Positions 32,338-42,848 of a stretch of DNA of 64,000 nucleotides are shown here, piece after piece. The position numbers and the translations under genes are program-made. The notes under the pieces are model-generated. The model did not search any database and was not told the DNA's origin. It worked only from the letters and a program-made list of their open reading frames with translations. The stretch is from positions 248,001 to 312,000 of the forward strand of contig BTPG01000005.1 of NCBI GenBank assembly GCA_036245525.1. The letters run 5' to 3'. The DNA is from Semisulcospira habei (taxonomy: Eukaryota; Mollusca; Gastropoda; Semisulcospiridae). Position 1 is the first letter of the stretch. Every line of letters begins with the position of its first letter.

Positions 32338-32718
32338 GTGGTGTTCACATTTTTCAGGCAGTGAAGGGCTCAACCAACAAGTTTACTCACATTTTGTAAC
32401 CGGTGCAAATAGCTCACGCCAAGTTCCTCAGTACGGACAGCGTGTTGCTTTCCTTTCCAGGGTCCATGTTTGTGCATGCTGCAGAAGAGCTGATATTTGA
32501 CAAGTTTGCGCATAACTGTACATAACGTACCTTTGTTTGATTGATTTACTGTCATTGGTGAACGGTCCTCCATTTTAGACATGATTTTCCATTTTTAGAC
32601 ACTATTGAGCCAAAACGTCATAACACTGTGGTGTTAAACATCATCGATACTGAGGCAAGTTCAAGCTCATTTTTTTTTTTTTTTGCGTGAAAGAGGGATC
32701 TGTTGGATAGATTTAAGC

Positions 32719-32806
32719 CTTTTGGCTGTTTGGCACTGCTTTGTGTGGAGGTGATTCCTGCAGGGAGCACATTGGCAAAACATGCTACCGACATCCAAAG
32801 GGTGAA
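32719..32806. mobile_element. Degenerate foldback element H3
   Basis: CCTTTTGGCTGTTTGGCACT and ATGCTACCGACATCCAAAGG arms survive with many mismatches. Confidence 0.5.
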
Positions 32807-32828
32807 ACATGGCATGTGAACATATTGA

Positions 32829-33040
32829 CCCTTATCATTTGGAATACACCAGTGTGTGAAATAAGATTGACTAAAATAGTTCAAGGGTAGTGCCAGAATA
32901 GCTTGGCGCCTCTAGGCGCCAAGCTATTCTGGCACCACCCTTGAACTAAAGCCATTGGTCTATATCCTTATCTGTAAGTACTATAATGTAGCGTGCATAT
33001 GGCAGTGTACAAATTTGAAGCTTTTAGCCTCAGTGCGATA
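32829..33040 (+). repeat. Dispersed repeat unit carrying an H1 hairpin, copy 2
   Basis: Nearly identical to 24652-24870 including its hairpin (32878-32949); the copies differ at a handful of bases, so duplication is recent compared with other H1 copies. Confidence 0.85.
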
Positions 33041-33250
33041 TGGGTCAACATCTATCTCATAATCTGATTGGCGCAACCTTCGCGTACATTTTTATTCATA
33101 CTTCGGAGAGCTAGCTTTTCTTGCATCGTTTGGAAAATGCTGGCACCCCTAATGGTACATAGCTCTGCAGCCAAATGGGAAAACATGATATTCAGGTGCA
33201 ATGTTTAATGGATTTCATCTTTAGTCAAGTGTATTTCAGTCTAGTCATTG

Positions 33251-33342
33251 TAACCCTTTGGTTGTCGATAGTGCTTTTTGTCAAGGTGACTCCTGAAAGG
33301 AATCACCTTGACAAAAAGCGCTGTTGACAGCCAAATGGTTAA
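33251..33342. mobile_element. Foldback element H3
   Basis: GTGCTTTTTGTCAAGGTGA / TCACCTTGACAAAAAGCGC is a long perfect arm pair, flanked by TAACCCTTTGG / CCAAATGGTTAA. Confidence 0.85.
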
Positions 33343-33759
33343 CTCTTTTGAGCTTGCAGCCACCAGTATACTATTTACAGTACACATGGCTGCACGCTCT
33401 AAGTGGTCAATGGGTTGTCGCCTTCAAAGAACCAAAGCTAGGTTATCAGTTGACAGTAACTTTCTCATCATGAAGATCTTTTTGAGGAAGGGGACAGCAA
33501 GTTGCTTAGATGCTCATGTACCCCAGCAGGTCGTGTGGCCTCAATAAGGTCTATACCTCTTGCTCATGCTCTGTCTCACTGAAATACTGGTCAGTGTAGA
33601 TGCAGGCTGTAAAAGCCTGCATGCGTACACACACACAAGAATGTCATGTGCTTACAAAAACACATGCTGCATATGGAATAATCTTGCGCACTCTTTAAGT
33701 CTGAAAGAAGTCACCTTTAACCCTTTCCATTCTGATACACTACAGCTTGAAATTAGTTT

Positions 33760-33830
33760 GACTATGATAGTTCAAGGGTGGTGCCAGAAAAGCTATTCTG
33801 GCACAACCCTTGAACTAAAATGGTTGATCT
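33760..33830. mobile_element. Foldback element H1, core-deleted
   Basis: GGGTGGTGCCAGAA is followed at once by AAGCTATTCTGGCACAACCC, so the inner part of the left arm and the loop are missing. Confidence 0.75.
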
Positions 33831-33917
33831 ATCTCCTAATCTATAATGTAACTTTCATAGGACAATACCAAAAGCAAAATAAAAAAAGAATTAGCCTCAG
33901 GATGTACCGGGTTAAGA

Positions 33918-34050
33918 TACATGTGCTTACTTACGCTTGTCACCCCTCCCAGGGTATAGGCCGTCGACGAGAGACCTCCAGCGACTCCTGTCCTGTGCTT
34001 CTCCTTCGATTTTACCCCAGGTGGTTCTACATGTGCTATCACATAGTTTT
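33918..34050 (-). mobile_element. 3' end of RTE-like LINE (same family as 46639-49048)
   Basis: The last ~35 codons of the same ORF (RSLVDGLYPGRG at the C-terminus) followed by a CTTACTTACG-type tail; the sequence closely matches 46655-46760. Severely 5'-truncated copy. Confidence 0.8.
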
Positions 34051-34075
34051 CTTATGAAGTTGTTGAAAGTCATTA

Positions 34076-34156
34076 TTAACCCTTTACCTGTGGGTAGCAG
34101 TTTTGGTCGCAACGAATCAACGTGACAAAAGCTGCTACCGTCAGCCAGGGGGTTAA
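34076..34156. mobile_element. Foldback element H3
   Basis: TTAACCCTTTACCTGTGGGT ... AGCTGCTACCGTCAGCCAGG, closing in GGTTAA; arms moderately degraded. Confidence 0.7.
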
Positions 34157-34299
34157 GTGTGAATATGTTAACCCCTTGACTGCTGCCAACGATACTGCTC
34201 AGTGGAAAAAGATGCATGGTTAGGCATCCTTTCCTCTCAACGTTTGCATCAGTAGTGGTCAATGGTGTAACCCATATAGCCCCGATGCACTACAGCTGG

Positions 34300-34405
34300 A
34301 GATGGATCGACTATGATAATTCAAGGGTAGTGCCAGATTAGCTTGGCGCGGCAGGCGCCAAGCTAATCTGGCACTACCCTTGAATTATCATAGTCGATCC
34401 ATCAC
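34300..34405. mobile_element. Foldback element H1
   Basis: GATGGATCGACTATGATAAT pairs with ATTATCATAGTCGATCCATC with no mismatch, making this one of the longest perfect hairpins in the window. Confidence 0.9.
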
Positions 34406-34419
34406 CTGCAACTGACGGA

Positions 34420-35160
34420 TGTTCAGCGACATCTCTAAGATTCGGGACATGTGCCCAGGGGTTAAATGGGTTTGGCTGAGCGGCGACTTTTCCACAGCCA
34501 TTTGGTGTTCACCTTATACCTTGTACTGGATCTTCTGCAATAATATTGTTCTCGTTCTGTGGTAAAAGTGGATGTGCTGTATATCCCATGCCTACTAGCA
34601 GATTGTGTTTCTTTCCCCCCCCCCCCCCCCCCCCTCCCCTACGGTTTGTTTCTTTATTGGAAGCTAGAACTATGTATCTGCACACAACATAGGGAGTGAA
34701 AATGTATTTTTGCTTGGTTTCTTTTGATTCTGTGGTGGCGTGCTTTTTTGTATCTCAATCGTTTTTACTTAACTCATTGCTGTAAAAAAAAAAAAAAAAA
34801 AAAATCAGCGGAAAGCTTGATGTCGTGCATGTTTAAGTGAACACGTTCATTGGTCTTGACCCCCTCTTGCAAGCAGTTGCTGGTGCTTTAAGCAGTACTG
34901 TCTGGCTGCATGCACAAGGGGGTTAAAGTGTCTCCAATCTGTCCTGTCTTATGGAACGCCATACTTAACCATGGATGGGACTTTTGTGGCTACAGCCGGA
35001 ATTGCAGATTCCCAAAAATTGGCCTTTTTTTCCATAGGGGGCGTTGCCCCCATGACCCCTACTGGGGGCCTTCTGCGGCCCCCAGATCCCTACTTCAGGA
35101 TTCAACTTTTTTTTTCTGTCCCATCCATGCTTAACCCATTTAGCCCTGATGCACTTTAGC
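34420..35160. other. Intergenic stretch with homopolymers
   Basis: A C18 tract (34615-34634) and an A21 tract (34783-34803). No gene recognised. Confidence 0.5.
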
Positions 35161-35162
35161 AG

Positions 35163-35273
35163 GAGATGGGTTGACCATTATAATTCAAGGGTAGTGCCAG
35201 ATTAGCTTGGCGCCTGACGGCGCCAAGCTAATCTGGCACTACCTTTGAATTATCATGATCAATCCAGCTCCTG
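35163..35273. mobile_element. Foldback element H1
   Basis: AGATTAGCTTGGCGCC / GGCGCCAAGCTAATCT core, with TAACCCATTTAGCCCTGATG at the left and GGTTGAATGGGTTA further right: a full-length copy showing the TTAACCC outer ends of the family. Confidence 0.85.
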
Positions 35274-35533
35274 CAGCTGGTACAGAGTCGTTAAGCGACA
35301 TCTACAGAATTTGGGAAATGAAACTGTGGGGTTGAATGGGTTACGGTATTGTTGGTCTGAAGTCATGAATAAATCTCATTAGCATTGAACAATGTTTTTT
35401 GTTGTGTTCTCAACGGCAGCGATGTCTTCAGTACAAACTTATTAAGATTATCCCCATTCTCTGCAAGTGGACGCAGGCCTTGTTTCTGAAATCTTTGTTC
35501 ATTCAACTCCAGACGTGGCTACAACGTGGAGTC

Positions 35534-35600
35534 AGCAAGAGGCATAGATCCTCATCAGCCCCTGCAACTGCAGGGGCTGATGAGGATCTGTGTCTCTTGC
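35534..35600. mobile_element. Foldback element H2
   Basis: GCAAGAGGCATAGATCCTCA / TGAGGATCTGTGTCTCTTGC, centre CAGCCCCTGCAACTGCAGGGGCTG. Confidence 0.85.
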
Positions 35601-35807
35601 AGCTGGATGTTGTTCATTTTGCCTTGGCAGCGAACGGGGTATGGTTACAGTTGCCAATGCAGTGTCGGTACATGCCCGACTTGAAATGACGAGTATTGAG
35701 CTAACCATGTTGGGAAGATATTTTCTATGATTATGACTTAAATGTACAAGTCACATAATCAGGCACTGCCCTTGAGCTATCTTAGTGATATCTCCAATCC
35801 ATCTGCA

Positions 35808-36062
35808 GTTGGCACCAGCAGTGAAAGAGCCCAGTAACAAATGTCAGTAGGCACTATCAGTGAAAGAGCCCAGAGATGATCCTTCAAATTTTTTTCTCTG
35901 GAACTTTTCACTGCTAGTGCCAAATATAGCCGGACTGTTGATGGATTCACTGACTAAAAGGTTTTTCCCTGGGCTCTTTCACTGCTAGTGCCAACGATAC
36001 ATGGACTGGAGCACCAAGAGTGGTTTATCTCTGGGCTCTTTCACGGCTAGTGCCAACTACAG
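35808..36062. repeat. Cluster of CAGTGAAAGAGCCCAG repeats in both orientations (H4)
   Basis: (GGCACC)AGCAGTGAAAGAGCCCAG occurs twice at about 35813 and 35849, and its complement CTGGGCTCTTTCACTGCTAG three times at about 35898 (diverged), 35970 and 36033. Together they can form alternative hairpins. Confidence 0.75.
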
Positions 36063-36092
36063 ATATCCATTTAGCTCCGATGCACCACAGCA

Positions 36093-36235
36093 GTAGATCG
36101 ACCATGATATTACAAGAGTAGTGCTAGATTACTAGATGGCACCAAGCTAATATGGCACTATCCTTGAAATATGGTTTATCAGGCACCTGGCTAATCTGGC
36201 ACTACCCTTGAAACATAAAGGTCGATCCATCTCCT
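36093..36235. mobile_element. Degenerate foldback element H1
   Basis: GACCATGATATTACAAGAGT ... CTTGAAACATAAAGGTCGAT with two right arms (CCAAGCTAATATGGCACT and CCTGGCTAATCTGGCACT), a rearranged copy. Confidence 0.6.
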
Positions 36236-36382
36236 GCAACTGACACAAACTTTTGGAAATACGGCCATTCGGTTAAATGTGATATATTGGTGATGGGCAG
36301 ACCAAGACAGCTCAGTCAGTGCCCTCGAACATGCAACACAAATCCGACAATGACACCATCACATCATTTCGCTGCGTTCAAT

Positions 36383-36626
36383 TTAATTAGTCTTAACTTT
36401 CTTCACTCTGTCCCGGAATGTGACATGATAGAACCAGACCCAGCAGTAGCAAACACCAACTGCCGAGTACACAGAAGTCAATAACAGTGGCAAAAACGGA
36501 AGGCTGTCTGTCAGGCCCAGTATGGGATGTAAGAACGTGTTGAACACTTCCAGAGGAACGATGCCCAGGACATACAAACTCTCCAGTGTGGACAATAAAG
36601 GCAGCTGCAGAAAGTTTCTTTGGTAC
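36383..36626 (-). CDS. ALG8: ALG8 terminal exon
   Basis: Acceptor TTATTTCAG|GTACCA, 80 codons and stop. The translation carries LESLYVLGIVPLEV, LPFLPLLLTSVYSAVGVCY and a Lys-rich end (RVKKVKTN), matching the last two membrane segments and cytosolic tail of ALG8. ALG8 adds the second glucose to the dolichol-linked N-glycan precursor in the ER. The single leading G completes a Gly codon begun by the exon at 56562-56636. This means the intron between them is about 19.9 kb and contains the whole complete Maverick. Confidence 0.85.
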
Positions 36627-36876
36627 CTGAAATAAAAGGTAAATGTGTGTTACACAAAGAACAAGCCTTGCTCCTCAGAAAATTGAATTACCCCACCTGA
36701 CTGTTCCTGATATCATTCAGTCGAAAAGATGCCCACCTACCGTCTTTTCTGCTGAGCGGTATTGTTGGTAACAATCACGGGGTTAATCCAGAAAGATTAA
36801 CCCATTTAACCCCACGGCTGCATTTTCCAAATTGTGTCACCTAATGACTGCTACATACCGGTGGCCAGATCTGTAT
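36627..36876. other. ALG8 intron, left flank of the Maverick
   Basis: The stretch 36754-36876 (GCGGTATTGTTGGTAACAAT..., TTAATCCAGAAAGATTAACC) is similar in the same orientation to 56300-56400, just outside the other end of the Maverick. Confidence 0.6.
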
Positions 36877-36951
36877 CAACCATGATAATTTTAAGGTTAG
36901 TGCCAGATTACCTTGGTGCCAAGCTAATCTGGCACTAACCTTAAATTATCA
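36877..36951. mobile_element. Foldback element H1
   Basis: TGATAATTTTAAGGTTAGTG / CACTAACCTTAAATTATCA, core shortened to CCTTGGTGCCAAG. Confidence 0.75.
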
Positions 36952-37159
36952 AGCAAACTGCAGTGGGTCAGGTTAATATTTGTTTAGCTATTACAATTTT
37001 TTCCACCAGCTGCCTTCGTCTTTTTCATGCTTCATATTTTTGCTCACCAACAAAAAATGAAATAGATGTACAGAAAACAGCAGGTTTTAACAATCTTTAT
37101 CACGCTCGTCCCAAAATGTAATGTAGGCTGCATTGCAATTACTTCAAACACCAATGGCA

Positions 37160-37448
37160 AGAGAAAGTATATAGGAGAATACAACCCCACCCATTTCAGA
37201 AACAATTGATTTATTTAATCCTTTCCGTAAATAAACAAACGCACTTGACCAAATACATTTAACAGCATTATCTGCCCAGTCAGGTCCCCCAACCCCTTGG
37301 AAACAAAAGGCTAGTTAAAATATCTTCCCGAGAAATACACACCACCCACCCCCCACACCCCATCCCTCAATGCTGTCAGAGTTGGCCTTCCTGAGAATAC
37401 TTCCTGTTCATACCACCATGGTAAACAATAGTCCTCTATGCCCAAATA

Positions 37449-37491
<43 letters not shown>

Positions 37492-38115
37492 CACACAAAA
37501 CAAATTAGCATTCCTTTTTGTGTCAACGCTTCAATGTATGTCACTAAACCACTGTGTCATTTTTTTACTCTGGGGCAAACCAAAAATATAGAACAAATCT
37601 CGAATGTAGGTTATTTCGTAAATGAAACGTCCAACGTGAAAAATTGTGTGGAGGAAAATTTATCTGTGAAAAGTTTTCACTTCACACATCGTGACTGCTG
37701 CGACGCACACGGACATTGCGCTGTTGAACAATCGGCCTTTATGCTCAACCCTGTCGCGTGATGAAACCGGATTCCTGTTGCGTGCAGTTATTGCCGTCAT
37801 AACCTGTAGGTAGAGACAGCTGTTGTGTAGTCATGTGAGTTTACAAGATTGCATCTCTTTCATAACCAGAAAGTTGGGCTTGAAAATTGGTTGTGAAACG
37901 GTTTCCTGTTTTCGCTCCAGCGGGTGACATTTCTGAACAATAGGTCTATATGCTTAAGCTATTGCGTAGTCACTGTCGCGTGATGCATTTAAATTGAAAG
38001 ACAAAACCCAATAACTCTAATCCCAGTGAACCTAAATGATTCAAGTTACTAGTACACCCCTCCCTGTTTTTACGAGTGTTTTTAGATCACTCGAGGTGAA
38101 AATTGGGAATGTTGA
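37160..38115 (+). repeat. Maverick terminal inverted repeat, left
   Basis: About 950 bp; pairs with the right terminus down to about 54530. Includes a (CT)18-type microsatellite (37452-37489) that returns as (GA)n in the right TIR. Confidence 0.85.
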
Positions 38116-38280
38116 AATCGGTAGTGAAACTGTTACCTCAGTGAAACGACGCCTTTTATTTTCAGTTTAGTCCGTGTTTCAGCACAAGCGTGACGTGCCT
38201 ACTAATACGTTCGGATTTTATAGTGATTTCGGTATTCAAAATGGGCTGTGAAGGATTAAAACCAAGCTAAGTGAATACTT

Positions 38281-39562
38281 TTAATATATGTGACTACTTA
38301 GCCTGCTCTCAGAGATGTTTAGTTGCGCATCATAAATCAGATACAAATATATATTTATATTTTCAGATTTTTCTGTTTTTTTCTGAATTTGAATTGAGAT
38401 TCCGTCACTACCATTTTCGATAATACGGCCAGAACCATGAAGGAAATGATCGTCCGTAGAACGCAGATCTAGCCACAGTGCGTACTTGTCTGTCAGGTAT
38501 TCACCGATTCTTACGTCATACAGATGCAGATCTTTGCACGCAATATTTGCTGATTTTTCTCTAAGTCTTCCCCCAGCAAAATACTTTGTGATCTCATCAT
38601 AGTGCTGATATCCCATCATTCCAGATGCAAAAATTTGATTAGGTCGGCCTTCGATTGTGCAGGATAAATGTGTAATTTTCGGATTGTAAAATTTTTCTGA
38701 ATCTCTTTTGTAAGGACTTTCAGGTTCAGTAAATAACATAAGAATGCCTTTCAGTGACCTAGCAGGCGTGTTTAGGTTGATATTCCAAATCTGGTCGCTT
38801 TTATTTTTATTAAATAAACTGTCTAATCACTCGATCATAATAAATTGGAAGTCTTGACTGGTACTGATTTTGAATGAGTCTGGCTAGTTCAGTATGCGTG
38901 ACAATCTCATATTCCAAGGAAATGTTAGAGATCTTATATGATGCATTGAGATCCGTTGATTTGATAACTTTGGAGTAATCATTGAAGGTTAGTTCAAAAC
39001 TCAGGCGGTCATTTAGTGCCCCTTGGTAATAAGGCGAATGTCCTGTTAGGATTTCAAATTCGAGTGGAATGCAAAACCTATTTCCATATGTTTCGGCCAC
39101 AATAACGTCCTTTGCTTCTGTGGTTGTTTTGTCTGATGCATTTATTCGAATTTTCATAATGCTATCTGACTGTATGCCTTAATAAATACGATCCTCTCGT
39201 TCTGGTTGTGTAAGCCACAAATCCGTGTAGCAGTAGAACACATCAGCATCGTCAAGACTAAACACTTCCTGTCCTTCAAGTTTAACTTTAATATTCTTAA
39301 TAATTGCTCTACCTAGATTGTTAACTAGTGTTCTTTTGTCATCTGCGTCCGATGAAAGTTCAATATTAAAAGCAAGACGAGCAGTACCAGGAACAATAAC
39401 GTCACTGGGGCCTAGGTTTGGAAACTTGACAGTAAGAGTCTGGTTTTGGTCTATAGTACTAGGATTGTTTGTGATGACAATTGATTGTCTAACTGCTTTA
39501 ACACCGAAAGGTTCACGTAGTTTTCTGTGTGGGTCTAACTTTGATCCGTAGGACTGTGTCAT
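38281..39562 (-). pseudogene. Maverick major capsid protein (double jelly-roll), broken
   Basis: Start ATG 39560-39562, preceded by GCATAATAAAAATG. Three open segments cover ~430 codons: residues near the start include KLREPFGVKAVRQSI, and the last segment begins just after a W-N-(I)-N-x-NTPARSLKGIL block typical of adintovirus/Polinton hexon-like proteins. An in-frame TAA at 39179-39181 separates segments 1 and 2; a frameshift in the A/T run around 38800-38815 separates 2 and 3. Otherwise the sequence is well kept, so the lesions are recent or could be assembly errors. In intact relatives this protein forms the trimeric capsomers. Confidence 0.8.
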
Positions 39563-39603
39563 TTTTATTATGCACAATAAAAAAAATTAAATTAATAAAA
39601 ACA

Positions 39604-40836
39604 ATGGCCGCGGGAGGATTTAATCATGAAGATTTTGAAATGGATGACACGTATGATTTTGGTAATACAACAGATATGACAGATATGGCAGATATGACTG
39701 GTACAAGAAATATTTACAGTTTACGTCACGAACTTTTAGAAACCAAAGTGAACTCATTTTATGATCATGTTGGTGGCCGCCCAGACAACATAGACCCTAA
39801 CCAGTTTGAACTTGATGGCAAGGGTCATTTATATTTAAATACTGTTGACAAAGGAAAAGTACTATTGACTAACAAAAAAGACCCTAGTAGGTTTAGGGCT
39901 TTAAGTACAATAAAAAATGAAGGTGGTGTTAGTGCCTTGCGTCAACTTGGTATTGGTGGGTCTCCTGTCACGCCAAGACTGGTTAGTGTGCTTCAAGACA
40001 CGCAAACAAAGTTACCAACAGGGCAAGAAATTGAAATGGCACCAGTAACAAGCCTACCAGAAATAGCAAACACAGTGATACAAGAAACCTCATTTACTGA
40101 AGGACAAATAAATGATGCTTTGAAAACAATAGAAGATCCACCTTTGTCAATGCGGGAGATTATAGGGTTGGATAAATCACTGCAGACAATAAGAGGTGAG
40201 ATGGTTAATAATCTTGCCAAACTGGGAGAGCTTGATAAACACATAGAACGTGAAAAAGAGAAACTGGCTACCGCAGACAATGGGAATCTTGACACAGAAA
40301 TGAAAGAAAGAATCCAACACAGATTAAATGATTTGCAGATAGAAAGATCAGGAAGGTTAGAAGCGATTAGTATCGGGAGGGAAAAACTGAAAACACAGGT
40401 CAACAGGATTAGAGAAACTATTCAGAAAATACTTCACGAAGACACTACTCTGGCTGAGAGACTTAAAACACTTTTCAGAGAACAGGGTATCACAATTGCC
40501 AGTTTAATTACAGCTCTGGGGTTTATTATCAGTACAGTTGTGTTGGCTGTAACGGGTGGTGGTTCTCCACCTCCAGCACCACCAACCCCAGTCCCCACAG
40601 ATCCAAAAGACTTACAGTCGTGGGTAAAGAAACAACTGTCACACATATCAGACTTGCTTAAGAAATTGGCTCTGAAAGCAGTAGACTCGTTGCCTGGCAT
40701 TTTAGGCACGGTTGTCAGTTGGTTGATTAGTACTGCAGCGAAGGCAGTAGGGTTTATGGCAGAACATGTGTGGGTCTTTTTGGTGACAGTAGGAGGGTTA
40801 ATAGTGGGTTATTTAATGAAACAGGTAAAGAAGTAA
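39604..40836 (+). CDS. Maverick accessory protein with coiled coil and C-terminal membrane segments
   Basis: 411 codons from ATG 39604 (AAAACAATGG). Order: acidic TDM repeat region (residues about 15-35); a globular N-terminal half; coiled coil about 190-290 (IIGLDKSLQTIRGEMVNNLA, then a Glu/Lys-rich helix); hydrophobic helix about 305-325 (ITIASLITALGFIISTVVLA); Pro-rich linker (PPPAPPTPVPTDP); and two further hydrophobic segments ending VGGLIVGYLMKQVKK. I know this as a family common beside Mavericks in cnidarian and mollusc genomes, without assigned function. A membrane-associated virion protein is my inference. Divergent from the capsid gene, with which it shares a ~41-bp A/T-rich promoter gap. 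Confidence 0.8.
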   Translation: MAAGGFNHEDFEMDDTYDFGNTTDMTDMADMTGTRNIYSLRHELLETKVNSFYDHVGGRPDNIDPNQFELDGKGHLYLNTVDKGKVLLTNKKDPSRFRALSTIKNEGGVSALRQLGIGGSPVTPRLVSVLQDTQTKLPTGQEIEMAPVTSLPEIANTVIQETSFTEGQINDALKTIEDPPLSMREIIGLDKSLQTIRGEMVNNLAKLGELDKHIEREKEKLATADNGNLDTEMKERIQHRLNDLQIERSGRLEAISIGREKLKTQVNRIRETIQKILHEDTTLAERLKTLFREQGITIASLITALGFIISTVVLAVTGGGSPPPAPPTPVPTDPKDLQSWVKKQLSHISDLLKKLALKAVDSLPGILGTVVSWLISTAAKAVGFMAEHVWVFLVTVGGLIVGYLMKQVKK

Positions 40837-42090
40837 TACCCCTAATCCAGTGAGACCTTTTACCAATGCTGTTCTCTCTGACTCATGTGTGTCAAGGATT
40901 GGTGTTGGTGTTATCGTTATGGGTACCGGTGTCAAAGCTGGAGCTGTTACTGTCTGTACAGGTGATGATGTTACTGGTGCCGTGGGTGTTACCGTCTGTA
41001 ATGATTTTAATGACTGAACATGTGTGGTTGTGGCCCCCAAGTTTACAGATTGATTGAGTCCTAATTTCTGACCAACACCTGCAACAACTATTTCATTATT
41101 ATAATTTGTTATTGTCGCCATTTGGAGTTGATGATCAGATGGTAACATGTATAACCCAATACCAACTACAAAGTCAACTTTTGATCTAGCATATCTGAGA
41201 ACGTCTTGGTAGCGTTGTATGCTTGATGGGAGATCAACTACTGAATTTACTGAATCTTCAAGATTAGCGAGAAACTGTTTTTGTGCTTCAAATTTACCAC
41301 TTCCATTCAAAATATTCGATTTTGTTAATGATTGTGCACCTAGTATACACCAGACATATGTTCTGATAGACTCATTGATGCGTTCGACTCCTGCTTGAGT
41401 AAACCCGTCACTCCTGTCTAAAATAAATGTGGTCCATGCGTTAGTCTGCTTCTGCTCTATTGAGCCTAACCACACTTCAGATTTTGATGAGAATGAAGTG
41501 TAACCAGGGTAATAATCTTGAGGGTATTGTCTGTGACTCATAGCATAATACAGTGTACCCCTGCCGTGGTGATCATCAAGTTTTCGTGTGAAGTTATACC
41601 GGGGGCTTATGTTAAACTCATTACAGATGCGTTCAAATGCTTTCATATCCATGGGATTATTAAACTGATTAAAACTGGATTCAGTTGGTAATGGTGTATG
41701 CAGTTCTGACAGAATACGTCTAAGCTGGTAATACGTGTGGAAATGATACACAGACCTAATCAGTTTGTTTGAGTGATTCAAGTGATCTGTAAATGAAACA
41801 CCACAGCCTGTAGTAGAACACAGTATAGCAAAGTTGAGTTGGTTTTGAAACATCTGTAGTGGACTTGAAGACCACTTTCTTGCAGTAGCATCGTCTGTTA
41901 TTGGAGGGTTTAGGTAATGATCAAAAGGGTTGGGTACTTTGACTTGAAATAAATCTTGTTCGCTTACAGCTATGTCGAGTTGATTTAGTTGAATTATTTT
42001 CTGTTCATAAGTAGGGGCGACATTATATTTAGCATCTACATTAAATTGAAATGCGTTTGTAGTGGTAATGGTTGGTGATTTAAATTCCAT
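40813..42090 (-). CDS. Maverick accessory protein with C-terminal anchor
   Basis: 425 codons from ATG 42088-42090, intact. No recognised domain: the N-terminal two thirds look globular (contains SSPLQMFQNQLNFAILCSTT), then a Thr/Pro-rich linker (TPVPITITPTP) and a terminal hydrophobic segment (LVKGLTGLGVLLLYLF). Its 3' end overlaps the convergent gene 39604-40836 by 24 bp. Linker-plus-anchor architecture suggests a virion or membrane protein; receptor binding would be speculation. Divergent start with the next gene, only 24 bp away. Confidence 0.75.
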   Translation of the reverse strand: MEFKSPTITTTNAFQFNVDAKYNVAPTYEQKIIQLNQLDIAVSEQDLFQVKVPNPFDHYLNPPITDDATARKWSSSPLQMFQNQLNFAILCSTTGCGVSFTDHLNHSNKLIRSVYHFHTYYQLRRILSELHTPLPTESSFNQFNNPMDMKAFERICNEFNISPRYNFTRKLDDHHGRGTLYYAMSHRQYPQDYYPGYTSFSSKSEVWLGSIEQKQTNAWTTFILDRSDGFTQAGVERINESIRTYVWCILGAQSLTKSNILNGSGKFEAQKQFLANLEDSVNSVVDLPSSIQRYQDVLRYARSKVDFVVGIGLYMLPSDHQLQMATITNYNNEIVVAGVGQKLGLNQSVNLGATTTHVQSLKSLQTVTPTAPVTSSPVQTVTAPALTPVPITITPTPILDTHESERTALVKGLTGLGVLLLYLFH

Positions 42091-42114
42091 CCTTTTTTTT
42101 ATGTGATAATAAAA

Positions 42115-42828
42115 ATGTTTATTACCTTAACAAATCTTGACACAAGCAAACCAGTGTGGTTAACTAATGGGATTGATAATCGTGATGGTAGCAAGGCTGT
42201 AGCTATCCATGAAATGTTCTACACAGTAAAGTGGTTTAATGTAACGGATGATGAAAATTATTCTGTAAGTGGAACTCTCGATGGTTTAGAAAAGGGTGAT
42301 ACTTTACGAGCCGGATATTATGACTTTTGTACTTTAGCTGAATGGCTTCAAAATGAATTTAAAATTAAAGCAACTTTAAACCCAGCTAATTTACTTGTTA
42401 CAATTGATTTTCCGAAAAGTGGTCAGTTTTCTTTATCAATTAGTCTTTTATTATTACTTGGATTTTTTAAAACAATAACACATCTAGATGAAGATTGGTC
42501 ACAATCAGTTGGTAGTCTACTATCACCAAAAAAACCAAGAATAACTGGCAGATATCCTGTTCATTTGTCAGTACACACAGTGCTAAATGTTCATTTGAAA
42601 GAACTGAACACAACTGAGAATGTACACAATGGAAAGCCTTCAACTTTGTTGAGATGCTTACCTACTGGAACTGCTCCGTATTGTGAAAGTGTAGTTGTTA
42701 GATTTCATAATTTGCAGTTTAAGAAATTAGGTTCTAGTTTCTTTGAGTCACTGAGTATATCTGTAACTAATCAGGATGACAAACCAGTTCTTATGCATGA
42801 TTTTAGTGTTGTGTTGGAAATTAAATAA
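42115..42828 (+). CDS. Maverick penton-like minor capsid protein (probable)
   Basis: 237 codons from ATG 42115 (ATAATAAAAATG). Features include LTNLDTSKPVWLTNGI, AGYYDFCTLAEWLQNEF and FSLSISLLLLLGFFKT, followed by alternating beta-like stretches. The pattern of a short N-terminal strand, a YY(D/S)F...L..WL motif and a central LLGF resembles the single-jelly-roll penton proteins of Polintons and adintoviruses. Placement among structural genes agrees. Intact. The assignment is by motif only; a structural comparison would settle it. Confidence 0.6.
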   Translation: MFITLTNLDTSKPVWLTNGIDNRDGSKAVAIHEMFYTVKWFNVTDDENYSVSGTLDGLEKGDTLRAGYYDFCTLAEWLQNEFKIKATLNPANLLVTIDFPKSGQFSLSISLLLLLGFFKTITHLDEDWSQSVGSLLSPKKPRITGRYPVHLSVHTVLNVHLKELNTTENVHNGKPSTLLRCLPTGTAPYCESVVVRFHNLQFKKLGSSFFESLSISVTNQDDKPVLMHDFSVVLEIK

Positions 42829-42848
42829 TTTTATTTTTGTTTATAAAA

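Noticed and set aside
38281..39157. Two minus-strand ORFs read as separate small Maverick genes
   Set aside because: Both continue the capsid protein; they are separated only by an in-frame stop and a frameshift.
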